The notes under the pieces were generated by a model. That model searched no databases. It was given only the letters and a program-made list of their open reading frames with translations, and was not told the origin of the DNA. Below, piece after piece: positions 44,874-57,800 of a stretch of 64,000 nucleotides of DNA (the first letter of the stretch is position 1; the number at the start of each line of letters is the position of its first letter). The stretch spans positions 105,125,796 to 105,189,795 of the forward strand of contig CM030366.1 of assembly GCA_017893485.1 (NCBI GenBank). The letters are read 5' to 3'. The stretch comes from Hemerocallis citrina. Lineage: Eukaryota; Streptophyta; Magnoliopsida; Asparagales; Asphodelaceae. The position numbers were made by a program, and so were the translations under genes.

Positions 44874-47141
44874 TTACCTTTGCTTTAAAGGACAAGTACG
44901 ACTGTCATGATTAACCATTTTATTGCACAAGCGACACTTTCTCAATGGTTTCGCAGCCATCTCCAATGCTTTCTCCCTACCCCCTTTGATGCGCTTCCCA
45001 CTACCCTTGGTTTTTGCAATATCGGGTACTTGAATATGAACTGTTCTAGGTAGTGAACTAGTTGTTGGTTGTTGTGATTCTTGGGGCATATCTTGTTGCA
45101 ATTCTGCAACAACACCAACTAGTAATGTTTTCGCCTTTTGGCGCATCTCCTTTGATGAGCGAGCAATCCTCATCACTTTGTTGAATTCATTGGACAATTC
45201 CACCATGTCCAAATCTTGTGGACTACCGTAACTACCGATTATTTCAGCACCAGCATCATCATATACAATCTCGGTAGTTACAGAGGCGGTCCACCTCTTT
45301 AAAATATAACATTGAGGCAGGGAATCAACAAACTCATTCCTCAATACCACGAGGATGTGTCTACAAGGAATGCCCTCAACTTCAAATTTACTACATGTGC
45401 AAGTCCCAGCAATATCCATCCCCTTGTAAACTACATCTCTTGTTTTATCATGCTGTACCGACTTAGCCATTCTCCTGACAATATAGTGTCGCACACTACC
45501 ATCGTCAGCTTTCATTAAAGATGCATAATTCAAGCTTTCAACTAGTTCAGCCTGAAATATATGAAATTTGGATCTAGTGTACTGTTCAGACATTTGGGAC
45601 TCAATTTCAAAACCTGTTTGCAGCTTTGGTTTGGTATGCAGAGTGGTGTAGTCAGCTGCTAACTGATTCTGTCTTTGTTTCCTTATTGCCCTTTCAAATC
45701 TGGTCAGAAATTCATGTAGAGAATTTTTACTGCTAACATATTTATCAACAAAAGCATTCATGCTTTCTGATCTCTGAGTTGTGCGAATACCAGCAGTAAA
45801 AATATGCTTGGCATAAACCGGTATCCACTTCTCACGAAGCAAATAAATGTCAGAAAGCCAAGGACTACCTGTTATTGGGATATGTATCAAGTACTAATAA
45901 AAAAGAACAAAAAAGTTCAAACATAAGAATAATTTATTAAAACAAGTAATACCTGCAATTTGCACGTTAGCGTGCATTACGTCATTCCATCTCATCTCAA
46001 ACTCTTCTGGGGTCTCAGATTCCCAGATGCAACTGTGGAATGGAATGCTAAAATCACTATTCAAACCCGGGCCACCAAGCTTATCGGGAAGCTTTTTAAG
46101 AATGTGCCACATGCAAAGCCTGTGGCTCGAACCAGGAAAACACATCCGAATTGCATTATCCATTGCAGGATCTTGGTCCGTGATGATCACTTTTGGTGGA
46201 GACCCACCCATTATTTCACCCCATTTTTGAAACAACCAAACAAAAGAATCGGTGGTCTCCTTATTTATAAATGCCGCACCAAAATTTACAGATTGTCCAT
46301 GATGATTAACTCCGGTGAACGGCGCAAAAACCAACTTGTATTCGTTGGTATCATATGTGGTGTCAAAAATTAGCACGTCACCAAAATGTTTGAAAGCCTT
46401 CCTGGCAATAGCATCAACCCATAATACATGAGTTAATTTGTTGTCTTCATCAACCTTGTAATGAAAACTGAAAGAAGGATTCATCTCTTTTTCCTCTTGG
46501 AAGTGCTCCAACAATATATCAACATCATAAGGTCTCATACCATCCCTCTCTCTTTGCAAGGAATTTCTAATATCTTTTTCAGTACAATTAATATTACTGA
46601 AACCTTCATTATCTATTTCCATGAAGGACATAAACTCTGAAGTTCGTATATTAGCCTCTTTGAAAGTACTGAGTAAGCTTTTTTGCGCTTCAGATACATT
46701 TCTATTCTGTCTTAGAAATTGTTGCTTTCGAGGTGTGACACAAATATGACTGTGCTCCTCAACAAACCTACGGATTGACCATCTCCCGTCAACATCCCTT
46801 TGGATTCGTATTTGAGCCATACAGTCTTCTTTCGTTATTGCCCGTTTCCTTCTCTTGATCAAAATTGAAGAAGATTCTTCATTATCACCGGTTGTATCAA
46901 CCGGCTTGCCTTGTTTTGAGCAAACAAATTGTTGTGAATATCTCTCCTTTGTGGTAGTATCAACCATCGTTGCAGACTTTCGTACTGAAAAACCGCATAA
47001 TTTTGCATATGTTTTATAAAATTCAAATCCATCTTCTAAGGTTGCAAATACTAAACCAACAAGTGGTTTAGATGCATCATCAACATCCCTCCAACTGGAC
47101 TGAACATCCTGGCTTAGTAATTCCTCATTTTCAATCTCCAT
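44874..47141 (-). CDS. FAR1/FHY3-type MULE transposase
   Basis: Exon 1 is 47141-45953 and exon 2 is 45868-44874, separated by an 84-bp GT-AG intron (GCAG|GTATTA ... AATAACAG|GT). The join keeps phase and gives 727 residues without a stop. N-terminal FAR1 DNA-binding domain at about residues 35-135 (F-E-F-Y-K-T-Y-A, G-F-S-V-R-K-S, then the H-S-H end of the zinc module). MULE DDE core at about 250-350: D260 in FDTTYDTNEY, D322 in TDQDPAMDNA, then C343-x2-H346. W-L-x-x-x-Y-x-x-R-E-K-W and Q-R-S-E-S-M-N motifs follow. SWIM zinc finger C553-x-C555...C565-x-H567; C-terminal CCHC knuckle 708-722. Host FAR1/FHY3 factors descend from such transposases. Location inside near-identical inverted repeats argues for a true transposase here. 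The third catalytic acid was not assigned. Confidence 0.9.
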
Positions 47142-47542
47142 CCTTCATAGGAGAATGAGACAACAAAAATTAAAAATAAATAAACTCTCTAATCTTTAAC
47201 TGTCAAATAGAGAAATTGTGGCCCCAAAAAAAGTACAAAAAAAAACTACATCTTAACACAATCTACTCTATTCACCAAACCCTAAAGGACCTTTTCTGGA
47301 AATGATCACAACCACCTTAGTGGTATTGTATCTCACACCCGGTGTTCGAGCATAAAAAAAAATCGACTATAGTCTCCCCTGTATTTGGCTTTTCGTTCAA
47401 GGAGATGATGATGGTAAAGGGTATTTTGCTGATGAAGAGGAATCGGCCGAATAATGAGCGCGTCGTGCTGTGACTACGGTAACAAGAAGATCTGATGACT
47501 CATGAACTATTCTGTTCATGACTACTAATAATCACTTATCTC

Positions 47543-47577
<35 letters not shown>

Positions 47578-48096
47578 AAACAAAAGAAACAGTAAAAGAA
47601 AAATTACATGGAAGAAAATTTACATGGAATAATAATAATAATACTACTAATAATCACTTATATGCATGTGTCAAGTCCTATTAGCAGTGATTGAAGCAAG
47701 TCTCGAAATAAACAAAAACTAGACTAAATATTACATGGATTTTGTGTGCTTATATGCATGTGTCATGTCCACATCTAAAAATTCCATATACCAGTACGAA
47801 TATTATTTGCTAATCTAAATGTACCAGTCCGAATACTAGTGCGAATATTAACATAGCATAATTTAAACTCGAAGAATATAACAACAACCTAGAAGCATCT
47901 ATGAAGGAAATAAAATTTCAATTCAAGGTGAGAAATTTAAACCCTTGTCGCAGTATCGGTTCTCCGTCAGGAAGAAGAGAACGAACTCTCAAGTGCAATG
48001 TTAAGGTGCAGCTCACGGCAACCGAACAAAACGATCTTTGGATGAGCGAAGCACAAATCGATCTGAAGATGATCGAAGCACAGGTACTTCGATCGG
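47142..48096 (-). promoter_or_regulatory. upstream region of the FAR1-type transposase
   Basis: About 950 bp between the start codon and the right terminal repeat. It contains an (AAT)n run at 47543-47575. A promoter would be expected here or in the terminal repeat, but no motif can be assigned. Confidence 0.4.
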
Positions 48097-48547
48097 TGGT
48101 AGGGGTAGGGTTTGTCACAGGTGAGTGAAGAAAGATAGCGGGAGAGGAGCGAAGGTGGCGATTAGGGTTTCGAAGAGACCTTCGATTAGGGTTTCGAAGG
48201 TGCCGTCTTCTCTTCAGATAGGGTGAGAAGAGAAGAGAGGAATCCAAAGAGAGGAATCCAAACAGATCGAGAGCGGGATTCGAGAGCGGGAGAGAGCTCA
48301 GATTAGGGTTTGGAACGAGAGAGAGAGCGGGAGAGAAGAGATAAGATTTTCGTAGGCTTAGAGGATAAGGAATCGAAGGGTATAGTCGATCTGGCTATGT
48401 GATAAGGGGTATACCCCTTTTACCCCTCTTAAAATCTGAAGAGAGAGCGAAAGACAGATCAGCCGTCCGATCTTCATCAAGTTTGATCAGACGGCTGATC
48501 GCTCCCAGCTCAGATAAGGAGCTCAGCTCTCCATCTCTTAATAGACT

Positions 48548-48553
<6 letters not shown>
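48097..48553 (-). repeat. right terminal inverted repeat of the FAR1-type MULE
   Basis: 457 bp, partner of 39592-40048. The fake frame that starts M-D-S-S-L-L-F-S in each copy is identical over about 50 codons, which reflects the high identity of the repeats. Confidence 0.95.

Positions 48554-48613
<60 letters not shown>
48551..48613. repeat. (TC)n(TA)n at the right MULE border
   Basis: About 20 TC units, grown from the terminal CTCT, then TA units. The TA part likely continues the target repeat seen at 39527-39592. Confidence 0.9.
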
Positions 48614-48805
48614 CAAATATTTTAAGCACTATGGTATCCAGATTGAGAAACCTGTACATGAAAACCCAAGAAACCAAAAACTGATTAGTTGCATGTAACA
48701 CACGAATAGAAACACGCAGAAATTACGGGGTAAAAGTTCTGAACTGTTTTACGCAGAAGAAATAGTGAAAATGAATAGCACCTGAACAGACATTTACCAA
48801 CTGAT
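48614..48805 (-). other. 3' flank of mS29 up to the MULE
   Basis: Only 250 bp separate the mS29 stop codon from the MULE end, so the 3' UTR or poly(A) site may be within or beside the transposon. No poly(A) signal is assigned. Confidence 0.5.
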
Positions 48806-51800
48806 TTATATAAAAGGAGCCAACCACCTCATTTCTGAACCATTTCCATTTGACAGATAAAAGATCTTTTTCCACTTATCATCTGTGAGATTCTCTGGTT
48901 TGATGAGTCGCTGCCTGCAGACATATTGAAATATGTTGAAGTGTTAGAGCATAACAGTTGTACAACAAACGTGGCTACTACAAATTATTGAATTTATAGA
49001 CAACAAGAAAGTAAATAGAATATTATTTGGGCAGCTTGGGATACAGCCAAGATGGCTCTTATTTGGGTGATTTGGCAGGAGTGTAATAATATAATCCTTG
49101 GAAAAAAAATGTCCACACTCTTGCTAATTCATCAACTGTTGACTATATGTCAGGTAGCTTTTCACAAACTAAGGTTTGCCCCTTAGGAGGTGTTTGGCAA
49201 CCTTGCATTCTCAACTGCAATTGCAACTGAGTTACATACTTGCATTGCAACTAAGTTGCAACTTCTTTGTTTGGTGACCATCTTGCAAATATTAATATTG
49301 CAAACTGTTGCAAATCATACTAAAGCAAACGATTAATTACTTGCTCCACATCTAACTATAAAGATTATAAAAAAAATACTGATGACCAAAATTACTTCTC
49401 AACAAATCAATTAAGAAGGACAAACACACATGTGATCTAATACCTGAGATGTAGGGTTTCCTTGTTCTTCAATTTCGCGAAATCTCATGGGCTTTGCCTT
49501 GGGAAGAGTTGGATATGACAAAATCTAGGGTTTCCCCTGAGTTCCCGGGGGCCCGAGGCGAAAGACCCAAATTATTATTTTTAGGGCCCCTAATAAAAAT
49601 ATAATTTTTTACGCGCAAAATATGTGCCTATATTTACAAGGAAAATACAAATTTGGGGCCCTCTAAAATTGCAAAAAAATCAGGGGGCTGAGGCGGCCGC
49701 CTCACCTTCCTCCGGCCCTGTTTCCCAGTTCTTGAGAGCAATCATAGTTTGCTTCACATTTGTTGCTAAAACGAACTAAAAGCAAGATTTTTAAGCAAGA
49801 TTTGGTGCGAAAGTTTGGGTTTCAGGAAGGGAGAAGAGGAAAGAAGGAAAGAGAAGAGTGGTAGGGGCGTTGGAAAGGTGGATCCAGATCCTGAGTTGCA
49901 ACTTCCACTTGCAGTCGCAAGTTGTGGCCTGCAACTAAGCCCAATTTTGTAACTTGAAACTGCAAAAAGAGGCCAGTTGCAATGCAACTGTGATGTGGGC
50001 ATCAGTAGGTGCAGTGCAGTCAGTGTGTGTGTATGCGGTCAGTGTGTATGCAGTTGTGTGCGTGCAGTCAGTGTAGCAGTTATGTAATGGCAGTTGTGTG
50101 TGTGTAGTCAGTGTAGCAGTTATGTAATAGCAGTTGTGTGGTCATTTAGTGGCAGTCAGTGTGTGTGAGTATGTGTGGTAGTAGCCTATATAAAGGCTTG
50201 GGTTGTTGGATTCTTCATATGATTTGGTGAATGAAAAAAAATATCAAACAAAGAGAATGTGATGTCTCTGTGTTCAAGTCTTGAATGTGTAAAACTTTAA
50301 GGCAATGTGTGAAACCGACTATTATCTTTCTTTCTTCTGTTGATTCATCATCTTCAAGGTTACAAGCCTCCTCTACCATTTCTCTTCTCATCCAACATTC
50401 CTCTATGCCAATAGTTGGGTAAGTTTTTCAGGTAATTAAGTCTATTGAATTTCACTTTCATTATCTCTGAATTATTATCTGTCGACTCTGCTACTATATA
50501 TGAGAGTGAGAGTTTCTACATGCTTGTAGTTTATAAACTTTTATATTGTCGGTTTTAAATTGCACAACTTTAGCTTTGTTAATAATGTTATCTAGGTTAT
50601 TAAATAGAATTGCTAGTGAACATGTGACTCTTGTAAAATCCATTAACCGTAAATGTTTTAAATTTCATTCTATAATTGTGCATAAACATGTTGGTGAATA
50701 CTACTTGCTTTAATTTACTTGGATAAATCATACACTCACAAGTAGTTTCACATCATTTTGGTATCAGAGCCATGTTATTCATAATTCGGCTCTTGCATCA
50801 CTTCGTTTAAGTCATTTAGTTTCAATTTCAGCAAGCATTTAGTATTAAAAAAAAAATCATTTAGGTTGATTTATTTTCTAGTTTGTGCATTCATTTTATA
50901 TCTTAATTTCATTTAGTTTGAGGTACATTTTAGCCAGTTTCCCAGAGAATTTCAGCAGTTAGATACTTCGGGATTTTCCTCTCAGTCCCTCCTTCGTCCC
51001 TGCCTAACGCATGAGACTACGAAACACCGTTAAGGACCCTGAAGAACCTTTCTTAGCTATTCCCAACCACTCAATTAGGAGACGTAGGATTAGGACGATA
51101 ACACCTCTAGGAGAGTCTAGTTTAAACATCCCTTGTCTCTCCCCTTCTTCCGATACCTCTAATGTCTTTCCATCCAACCTCTCAATGGATGCCCTCCAAG
51201 CAACCCTTACTGAAATTATACACCGGCTTGCCAGAATTGAACAAACTCAAGCCAAGTCCCCAACTCCCGACCGTACAGAATTTCGACATGACAGTCAAGA
51301 TCATCACAGACAAGCTCGAGACCCCGACGAACAATACTTGAAAAGTGTTAGACTCGATGTTGGCACTTTTGACGGTCGTTTATAGCCCCAAGCCTTCCTC
51401 GATTGGATCAAAGCCATGGACCACTACTTCAAGTGGTTCGATGTGACCGAAGAGCAAAAAGTTAAGATTGCGACAATGAAATTAACTGGACAAGCTCTCC
51501 AGTATTGGACTAACGTGAGAAGCACTCGACGAGCACGAGCCCAAAACTCCATTGCCACTTGAGAAGCGATGAAAGACTAACTCACAGGCAAATATGTGCC
51601 TATATCTTTCCATTCTCGTCTTCTCGACTCGTGGAACCAACTATATCAAAGCAGCAAATCAGTGAAAGAATATGTTGCCAAATTTGACGAGTTCTTGATT
51701 CGTTGCAATTCTCTAGGCTCCGAGCCTAAAGTCCAGATCCTGTCTCGATTCCGAGCTGGACTTCGAGAGGACCTCCGCAATGAACTCATCCATCGAGATG

Positions 51801-54800
51801 TGGAAACTTTAGAGAAAGCTTATGCTCTTGTTCAAGATCTTGATGACACGAAAGCAAATTCATCTTATAGGTCCAATGATTTTAGGAGTCAAAATTCTAG
51901 GTCGACCCTAAGTCAAAATTATGGATCCAAATCTTCTTCTTATTACCCTAGTAAGTCTACCCCAAACTCTTCGCAGCCTAGGAGTGACCCTAAAGGAAAG
52001 AACCATGATGGAGACTTTTCCAAGATTAGCCCACTCACCAAGTGCTAATAATGCCAAGGCTATGGACAAGTTGCAGCCAACTGTTCTAGCCCAGCCAAGG
52101 TAGCCATCGTGGACGGCAAACCCGTCCTTGACAACGAAGAATCAGACACCGAAGAGTACACCTACGAAGTCAACGATGGTGCTGAATTTGACGATGTTGA
52201 GGAAGATAATCACCTCAACTACATCAATTTTGAGCATTCTCCCAGTCTATCAGTTGTTAGGTGCGTTTTCTTCCAGCCGAAAGAACAAGATGATTGGAGA
52301 CGCACTAACATTTTTCACACATTCACCAAAATAGGCAATAAGAATTGCAAGGTGATCATAGACAACAGTAGTTGTATCAACGTTGTATCTTCTGCTGTCA
52401 TATCTAAAACTGGCCTTAAAGCTGAATCACATCCCCACCCTTACAAAGTAACTTGGATTGACGCTACCTCAATGCAAGTCAACCAACGATGTTTAGTCCC
52501 CATTGACCTTAATATCTACAAGGATAAAATCTGGTGCGATGTATTGACCATGGATGTAGGCCATGTCATTCTTGGTAGACCGTGGTTGTTTGACCACGAT
52601 GTAACCATTTTTGGCTGCTCCAATCAGTGTCTTTCAGCACAACAACAAAAGGATAAATCTTAATCCTTCCCAACCACGAAGAGGTCCAGTGGCTTCAAAA
52701 CCCACTGACAAGAAAGGAAAAGAACTTTCTTATATTGGCGTTAAAGAACTAAGTCAAAAGCTACAAGAAGGTCACCAGTCTTTTTTGTCGCCATTAGAGA
52801 AGTACCCAAGAAAGCTGTGACGTCAATTCCTCCTTAAATTGTTCCCGTCCTTTAGGAATTTTCTGATGTCTTCCCCAAAGACCTCCCCAACCAACTACCC
52901 CCATTACGTGACATTCAACACGCTATTGATCTGGTCCAGGGAGCAAGTCTTCCCAATTGGCCGCATTATCGAATGAATCCAACTGAGCATGCTGAGCTCA
53001 AGCGACAAGTTGATGAACTTCTCAAGAAGGGCTTCATCCGAGAAAGCCTAAGTCCTTGCGCAGTCCCTGCACTTTTGACGCCAAAGAAAGACGGAACTTG
53101 GCGTATGTGTGTGGACAGTCGCACCATTAATAAGATAACAGTGAAGTACCGTTTTCCCATTCCACGCCTGGATGATATGCTAGACATGATGGCAGGTGCC
53201 ACTATCTTCTCTAAGATTGATTTTAAGGGTGGTTACCATCAAATCCGTATCCATCCAGGTGACGAATGGAAGACCGCATTCAAGACCAAAGATGGTTTAT
53301 ATGAATGGATGGTTATGCCTTTTGGGTTGATCAACGCCCTAAGTACATTTATGAGAATTATGACTCAGGTTCTCCGTCCGTTCAAGGGAAAATTTCTCGT
53401 TGTATATTTTGATGATATTCTCATCTACAGCCGATCTTTAGTGAGTCATCTGGACCATCTGAGGCAAGTTTGTAGTGTCTTAAGGAAAAAAGAACTCTAT
53501 GCTAACCCCACCAAATGTACTTTACTTACGGATCAGGTCATCTTTCTGGGTTTTATAGTGTCTGCTAAAGGTGTATCAGTTGACCCAGAGAAGGTGAAAG
53601 CCATTGTCAATTGGCCTGAACCCCATTATATTAGGGATGTCAGTTTTCATGGACTCACAACCTTTTACAGACGGTTTGTACAAGGCTTCAGCAGCATAAC
53701 AGCTCCTATAACGGACTATTTGAAGAAAGGTGAGTTTGTTTGGACACCAGCTGCCACAAAAGCATTTAATGAGATTTTAAAAAAAGAATGGTCCAAACTC
53801 CTGTTATGCGGTTACCTGACTTTTCAAAAGTCTTTGAGGTGACTTGCGATGCTTCTGGTATTGGCATAGGCAGCGTTCTTAGCCAAGAAAATCATCCCAT
53901 TGCCTATTTCAGCAAAAAATTAAATGCAGCAAAACATAATTACTCCACCTATGATAAGGAATTCTATGCGGTGATACAGTCTTTAAAGCACTGGCGTCAC
54001 TATCTTCTGCCGCAAGAATTCGTTATCTTTTCTAACCACGACGCCTTGAGGTTTATAAACTTCCAACATAACTTGAGACCCAGACATAGCAGATGGATTG
54101 AATTTCTTCAAAAATATTCCTATACTATCCGGCATAAAATGGAAGTTGAAAACAAGGCCGCCGATGTACTCAGTCATTGTCACATGCTTATATCTTTTAT
54201 GCGCACCCAAGTCATTGGCTTTGAGAGAATCAAAGATGAGTATGCATCCTGCCCTGATTTCCAAGAAATTTTGTTTTTTTACAGGATGGCGTAACTCGAG
54301 TGATAAAGAGATGGTTATTTATTTTATCTATCTAGGCTATGCATTCCCTTCATCTCTTCGAGAATATCTTGTTTGGGAATTGCATGCTGGTGGTCTTGCT
54401 GGACATTTTGGGCATAGCAAGACAACTGATGCTGTTGAATATCGTTTCTTTTGGCCCAGTTTAAAGAAAGACGTGGTAAGGCTTGTTAAACGATGTCATA
54501 CCTGTCAATTAGCCAAACAACGTAAGCAAAACACTGGTTTGTATACTCCGTTGCCTGTCCCTAACTGTCCATGGTAAGACGTCGGTATGGATTTCGTGTT
54601 TGGTCTCCCAAAGACCCAAAAGAAGCATGACTCCATCCTTCTTGTTGTGAACTGTTTTTCAAAAATGGCCCACTTTCTGGCTTGTTCTAAGACCTACGAT
54701 GGACGGCATCGTTTAACTTCATGGGCTCCCCAATTCTATTGTCTGATAGGGATGTTAAGTTCACCAGCTACTTCTGGAAAACCCTGTGGCACAAGATAGG

Positions 54801-57800
54801 AACAAAATTGAAGTTTTCTTCGACCTTCCACCCTCAAACTGATGGATAGACCGAAGCTGTGAATAGGAGTCTAGGAAATCTGGTAAGATCGTTAGTAGGC
54901 GAAAACATGGGAACATGAGATCTGAAATTGTCTATTGCTGAGTTTGCATATAATTCATCTAAGAGTCGAACCACAGGTATGAGTCCGCATGAGATAGTTT
55001 TTGGGTATCGACCTAGACAACTAATAGACTTAGCACCTATGTTAGAACCTCACAGAGAGTGAGTCTGCATCTGCATTTGCATCCCGCATACACGAATTAC
55101 ACAGAAATATCCAAGAAAATTGAAGAAAGTAATGCTAACTACAAGTTGAGAGCAAATGCTAGAAGGAGGTTTAAAACTTTTAAGGTGGGTGATGAAGTAA
55201 TGATCCGGATTCGTCCGGAATGGTTTTCCCCTGGAGCCGTTAAGAAGTTGCATGCACGCTATGCAGATCCATTTAAAATCTTGGAGAAAATTAATGACAA
55301 TGCTTATGTTGTCGACCTTCCTGAAGGTCTCGACATTAGCAAAACTTTCAATATTGAAGGTTTAGTAAGCTACAAAGGCCCAAATTTTAACCCTAGCAAC
55401 CCATTGATAGAAGAGCCTTCCCAAGAGCCTAATGGTGAGATTCCTCCACTACCCCCATTCCCTGATATCACATACCCCTCAGCAGAGGATATTGATAATA
55501 TTTTTGATGATGAGATTATCTCTACAGGAGATGGTGGAATTCACAGGTACTTAATTAGGTGGAAAAACAAACCACAAACTGAGGACAATGGTTGGACCGT
55601 TCAGATCTTTAGAGACTTGATCCAGATAGGCTGGAGCAGTATGAGAGCCACCCTAGCTTTGATGCACCGACACCGAGTTCATCCTGAAGATTTGGCAAGA
55701 CCTATCAGCGCCGACAACATATGGTTTCCATATATTTTTGAGACGGAACAGGCACCACAGCAATATCAGATTTGACTCGACAGAGTCGAGTTCTCTCCCA
55801 CCCAGAGAATGATGTGGGCATCGGTAGGTGCAGTGCAGTCAGTGTGTATGAAGTCAGTGTGTATGCAGTTGTGTGTGTGCAGTCAGTGTAGCAGTTATGT
55901 AATGGCAGTTGTGTGTGCGGTCAGTGTAGCAGTTATGTAATAGCAGCTGTGTGGTTAGTTAGTGGCAGTCAGTGTGTGAGTATGTGTGGTAGTAGCCTAT
56001 ATAAAGGCTTGGGTTGTTGTATTCTTCATATGATTTGGTGAATGAAAAAAATATCAAACAAAGAGAATGTGATGTCTCTGTGTTCATATCTTGAATGTGT
56101 GAAACTTTAAGGTAAGGTGTGAAACCAACTATTATCCTTCTTTCTTCTGTTGATTCATCATCTCCAAGGTTATAAGCCTCCTCTACCATTCCTCTTCTCA
56201 TCCAACATTCCTCCATGTCCATGGTTGGTAAGTTTTTCAGGTAATTAAGTTTATCGAATTTCACTTTCATTATCTCTGAATTATTATCTGTTGACTCTGC
56301 TACTATATATGAGAGTGAGAATTTCTACATGCCTGTAGTTTATAAACTTTTATATTGTAGGTTTTAAATTGTACAACTTTAGCTTTGTTAATAATGTTCT
56401 CTAGGTTATTAAATAGAACTGCTAGTGAACATGTGACTCTTGTAAAATCCATTAACCGTAAATGTTTTAAATTTCATTCTATAATTGTACTTAAACGTGT
56501 TGTGAATACTACTTGCTTTAATTTACTTGGATAAATCATACACTCACAAGTAGTTTCACATCAAACTGACCCTAGCCTAACGCTCCCTTAGTGTAACTCG
56601 GTTGCTGTTAATGAAGGTCATGAACTCATGATGCTGGAAGCTAGCAAGACTCTTAAGATTTCGTGCAGCTTCAGTCTCCACAGAGGGGGTTCTCTGCTAT
56701 GTAATTTTTGGGCAAATTTGGTTTGTATGTATGCCTTTGTCATATCTGTTAGAGCTACTTCTATTTCTATCTCATTTTGTTGTTTTGGTTGCCGTTGTGG
56801 TGAGGATTATATCACTTCACGCTACAGTTTTCGTTTCTTTTTCGGCTCAGGTTTAGACCTTAATCCTATTATAAAGGGGGGGGAAAGTAATTAATCTTTT
56901 CACAAGTAAATTTTTTTCTCAAGACGTTGAGGTCCCCAATCATTGTTCAATGTTCATTCAAAATAATAACAAACAACAAATTAATATTGAAATAACATAG
57001 CAACTAGCACAGAGGCTATACTGCTTTGCGAATCAATGTGTGCAACCATAGAATATTTTGCAGAAGTTAGGCACCAGAAAATTTGTGACAGTAAGCAGAC
57101 TGGCTGTCCAAGGAGCTATTCTTTCATAGGCATACACTTTGATGGAGATGCTTTAAATGCAATTAATTGTTAAAGCGGGCATACTGCCTATCTGGTGATT
57201 CCTCTAATACCCTTATGTCTTCTGTTCAACCTTATGGCAGAACACTTCAGAACAACCAAATATGCCTAGACATGCAGAAATTATACCCTTCCATTTCATA
57301 TTTTGCGTGAAAGATTAAGAGTCAGAACTAGAGAGTATACACTATTTTATGACTATGGAATACCTCATATAGTAGTGGGAAACGGTGGCAGCTTCATCCA
57401 AGGTATAACGAGGAAACATGAGACGAGCATCTTTTGGAACCTGTTGAAGATCTTCACGTAGCTTGCCTACTGCTGTTGAATGGGAGAAGGCTCCAATCAT
57501 CATGTCATCATGCATCATAGATCTAAAAGCGCTTACCTATATAAAAGAAGAACAAATTTAATAGCAATGTATTCCTTGAGTACAAAAATTAATGTTGAGA
57601 GCCAAGTGTATCAGATTGAAGCATGTTTCAATTCAAGATCATCCACGATCTTGTTCACTATAACACGACAAGCATACAAAAGCAATACAAAATTTGTATC
57701 TCATCAAAATTACACATCACATACAGATATAATATATTGTGGTGAAGTGGTTGAACTGGGCTTAAGTATGGAGAGAGAAAAGAGAGCTATCTACAAGACA

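Larger units (their letters stand above)
39592..48553 (-). mobile_element. 9-kb Mutator-like element with FAR1-type transposase, near-intact
   Basis: 8962 bp between 457-bp terminal inverted repeats (39592-40048 and 48097-48553). They align without gaps and differ at two positions by eye. The outer bases are AGAGTTAGTCTATTAAGAG. Inside, from the right: the transposase gene (47141-44874, -), an internal relic of the same terminal repeat (44148-44283), a large inverted array of 141-bp units (41385-43905) and a second tandem repeat (40635-41330). Both outer sides are TA repeats, so a 9-bp duplication of TATATATAT is possible but cannot be proved. The very similar ends and uninterrupted transposase suggest recent activity. 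Confidence 0.85.
49991..56563 (+). mobile_element. Gypsy LTR retrotransposon (chromovirus-like), inactive, in mS29 intron
   Basis: Left LTR 49991-50755 (765 bp) and right LTR 55810-56563 (754 bp). Both begin TGATGTGGGC and end CATCA, and are flanked by AACTG on each side (49986-49990 and 56564-56568). A tRNA-Met primer site follows the left LTR. The internal order gag, protease, RT, RNase H, integrase, chromodomain-like tail is Ty3/Gypsy. Many stops and frameshifts, plus visible LTR differences (substitutions and small indels in the GTGTGTATGCAGTCA repeats), show some age. It is oriented opposite to mS29. Confidence 0.95.

Noticed and set aside
45889..45952. Alternative acceptor TTTTTATTAG for the FAR1-type transposase intron
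   Set aside because: It would shift the frame. The AATAACAG acceptor at 45869-45870 keeps phase and yields the conserved W-L-x-x-x-Y-x-x-R-E-K-W segment.
39592..48553. TATATATAT as the proven target duplication of the 9-kb MULE
   Set aside because: Both sides are TA microsatellites, so any TA-type duplication would look present. The site cannot be proved from this sequence.
50757..50774. tRNA-Met-like string
   Set aside because: Only the 12-nt primer complement is present, directly after an LTR. There is no tRNA body.
55059..55253. Met/His-rich starts at the head of the Gypsy tail frame
   Set aside because: The codons before about 55120 run through a frameshifted stretch; the true reading enters from upstream.
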